Source: Limanda limanda (lineage: Eukaryota > Chordata > Actinopteri > Pleuronectiformes > Pleuronectidae). Taken from it: a DNA stretch of 64,000 nucleotides. The stretch lies in the NCBI RefSeq assembly GCF_963576545.1, contig NW_026870588.1, forward strand, positions 268,646-332,645, read 5' to 3'. Below, in pieces: positions 63,899 through 64,000 of this stretch (position 1 is the first letter of the stretch; each line of letters starts with the position of its first letter). The notes beneath the pieces are model-generated. The model saw nothing but the letters and a program-made list of their open reading frames with translations. It was not told the origin of the DNA and did not search any database. Made by a program: the position numbers and the translations under genes.

Positions 63899-64000
63899 CG
63901 ACCTTCACCAAAAAAGTTATTCAAGAATATCTCCTTCTCCTATGTGCTTTTAGCCCTAACCCTAACCCACTTCCTTCAACATGACAGGTAAGAGTGCAGA
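63899..64000 (+). repeat. HOR 42: cassette cut by the window end
   Basis: It has two telomeric copies, then ACTTCCTTCAACATGACAGG, and stops at GTGCAGA. It corresponds to the start of HOR 23, a class iii cassette, so the duplicated segment continues beyond the window. Confidence 0.9.

Larger units (their letters stand above)
1..64000 (+). repeat. Subtelomere-type satellite array filling the window
   Basis: Head-to-tail units start with CGACCTTCAC from the first base to the last, all in one orientation, with only one non-repetitive stretch (30872-31067). Unit lengths are 155-156 bp, 162-163 bp, 333-341 bp and one of 558 bp. Nearly every unit keeps GGTACC (KpnI), and many also keep GTCGAC (SalI) and ATCGAT (ClaI), so a KpnI digest should give a ladder. 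Interstitial (CCCTAA)n tracts recur throughout. This is seen directly. Assignment to a subtelomere is inferred from the telomeric tracts; an internal or pericentromeric block with interstitial telomeric repeats is the alternative. The open frames in the array are by-products of repetition. Confidence 0.95.
6865..64000 (+). repeat. Region 2: 155-bp monomer array interrupted by 42 telomeric cassettes
   Basis: From 6865 the shared block mostly reads CACCAAAAAAG, the L1 half reads GACCCCTTCC or GACCCTTTCC, and the P half reads GACGGAACC. By spacing there are about 277 monomers of 155 bp; a CACCAAAGAAAG variant makes some of them 156 bp. Cassettes start at the positions given for HORs 1 to 42. L1-Q hybrid monomers (L1 left half, CATTGCCCCATTTAGTGGGG right half) are common. 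The change at 6865 is abrupt: the A unit ending at 6864 is followed at once by a region 2 monomer. Confidence 0.93.
56900..64000 (+). repeat. Segmental duplication, right copy (continues past the window)
   Basis: Partner of 34491-41590. About a dozen single-base differences were noticed by eye, plus one inserted T in cassette 61173-61512. The right edge is not reached. Confidence 0.85.

Noticed and set aside
1..64000. CRISPR array
   Set aside because: Units are far too long, there are no unique spacers, and the telomeric repeats and missing cas genes rule it out.

Overview
The whole window is subtelomere-type satellite DNA from a eukaryote. I see no protein-coding gene, no rRNA, tRNA or other RNA gene, no transposon and no CRISPR array. 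The (CCCTAA)n tracts, all in the same orientation, are TTAGGG-class telomeric DNA. That class occurs in animals, many fungi and several protist and algal groups, so it does not identify the species. If these tracts point the same way as the chromosome's own telomere, the end lies to the left and the chromosome interior to the right. A typical 155-bp monomer, counted by hand, is about 49% GC and is not CpG-depleted.

Every repeat unit begins with the same block (CGACCTTCAC..., ending ...GAATATCTC) and then takes modular halves. Left half L1 (CTCAGATTTGGGGG...GGTCGACC) is non-telomeric. Left half L2 (TTCTCCTATGTGCTTT...) runs into (CCCTAA)n. Right half P carries GCAGGACCCAAATTAGTCC. Right half Q carries the inverted repeat CCCCATTTAGTGGGG. 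L1-P and L1-Q units are about 155 bp. L2-Q units exist in three nested sizes: 163 bp (A), 333-341 bp (C cassette), and one 558-bp copy (D).

Layout. Positions 1-6864 hold 25 A units and 18 L1-P units, mostly alternating as a 318-bp dimer. From 6865 to 64000 the array is different: about 277 monomers of 155 bp interrupted by 42 telomere-bearing cassettes (40 complete C, one D, one cut by the window end). Cassette plus following monomers form higher-order repeats (HORs) of 0.5 to 4.8 kb. I class cassettes by their 3' end: (i) GATCGATGCGCATTGCC; (ii) GATCGTAGCGCATTACC; (iii) GATTGAAG(C/T)GCATTACC followed by TATAGTGGGG; (iv) CTACCGATCGAAGCGC with CTTACAAG. From 27 kb rightward, class iii and class ii cassettes usually alternate at 959-bp spacing.

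The only sequence outside the repeat vocabulary is a 196-bp insert at 30872-31067 inside cassette D, next to the longest telomeric tract (six copies). D carries intermediate variants and may be closest to the ancestral junction from which C and then A arose by loss of sequence beside the telomeric tract. A segment of about 7.1 kb (near 34491-41590) recurs almost unchanged near 56900-64000, so the array is still growing by large duplications. No genes work together here; any function would be chromosomal (end buffering, recombination, heterochromatin, possible telomeric RNA), and that is inference.
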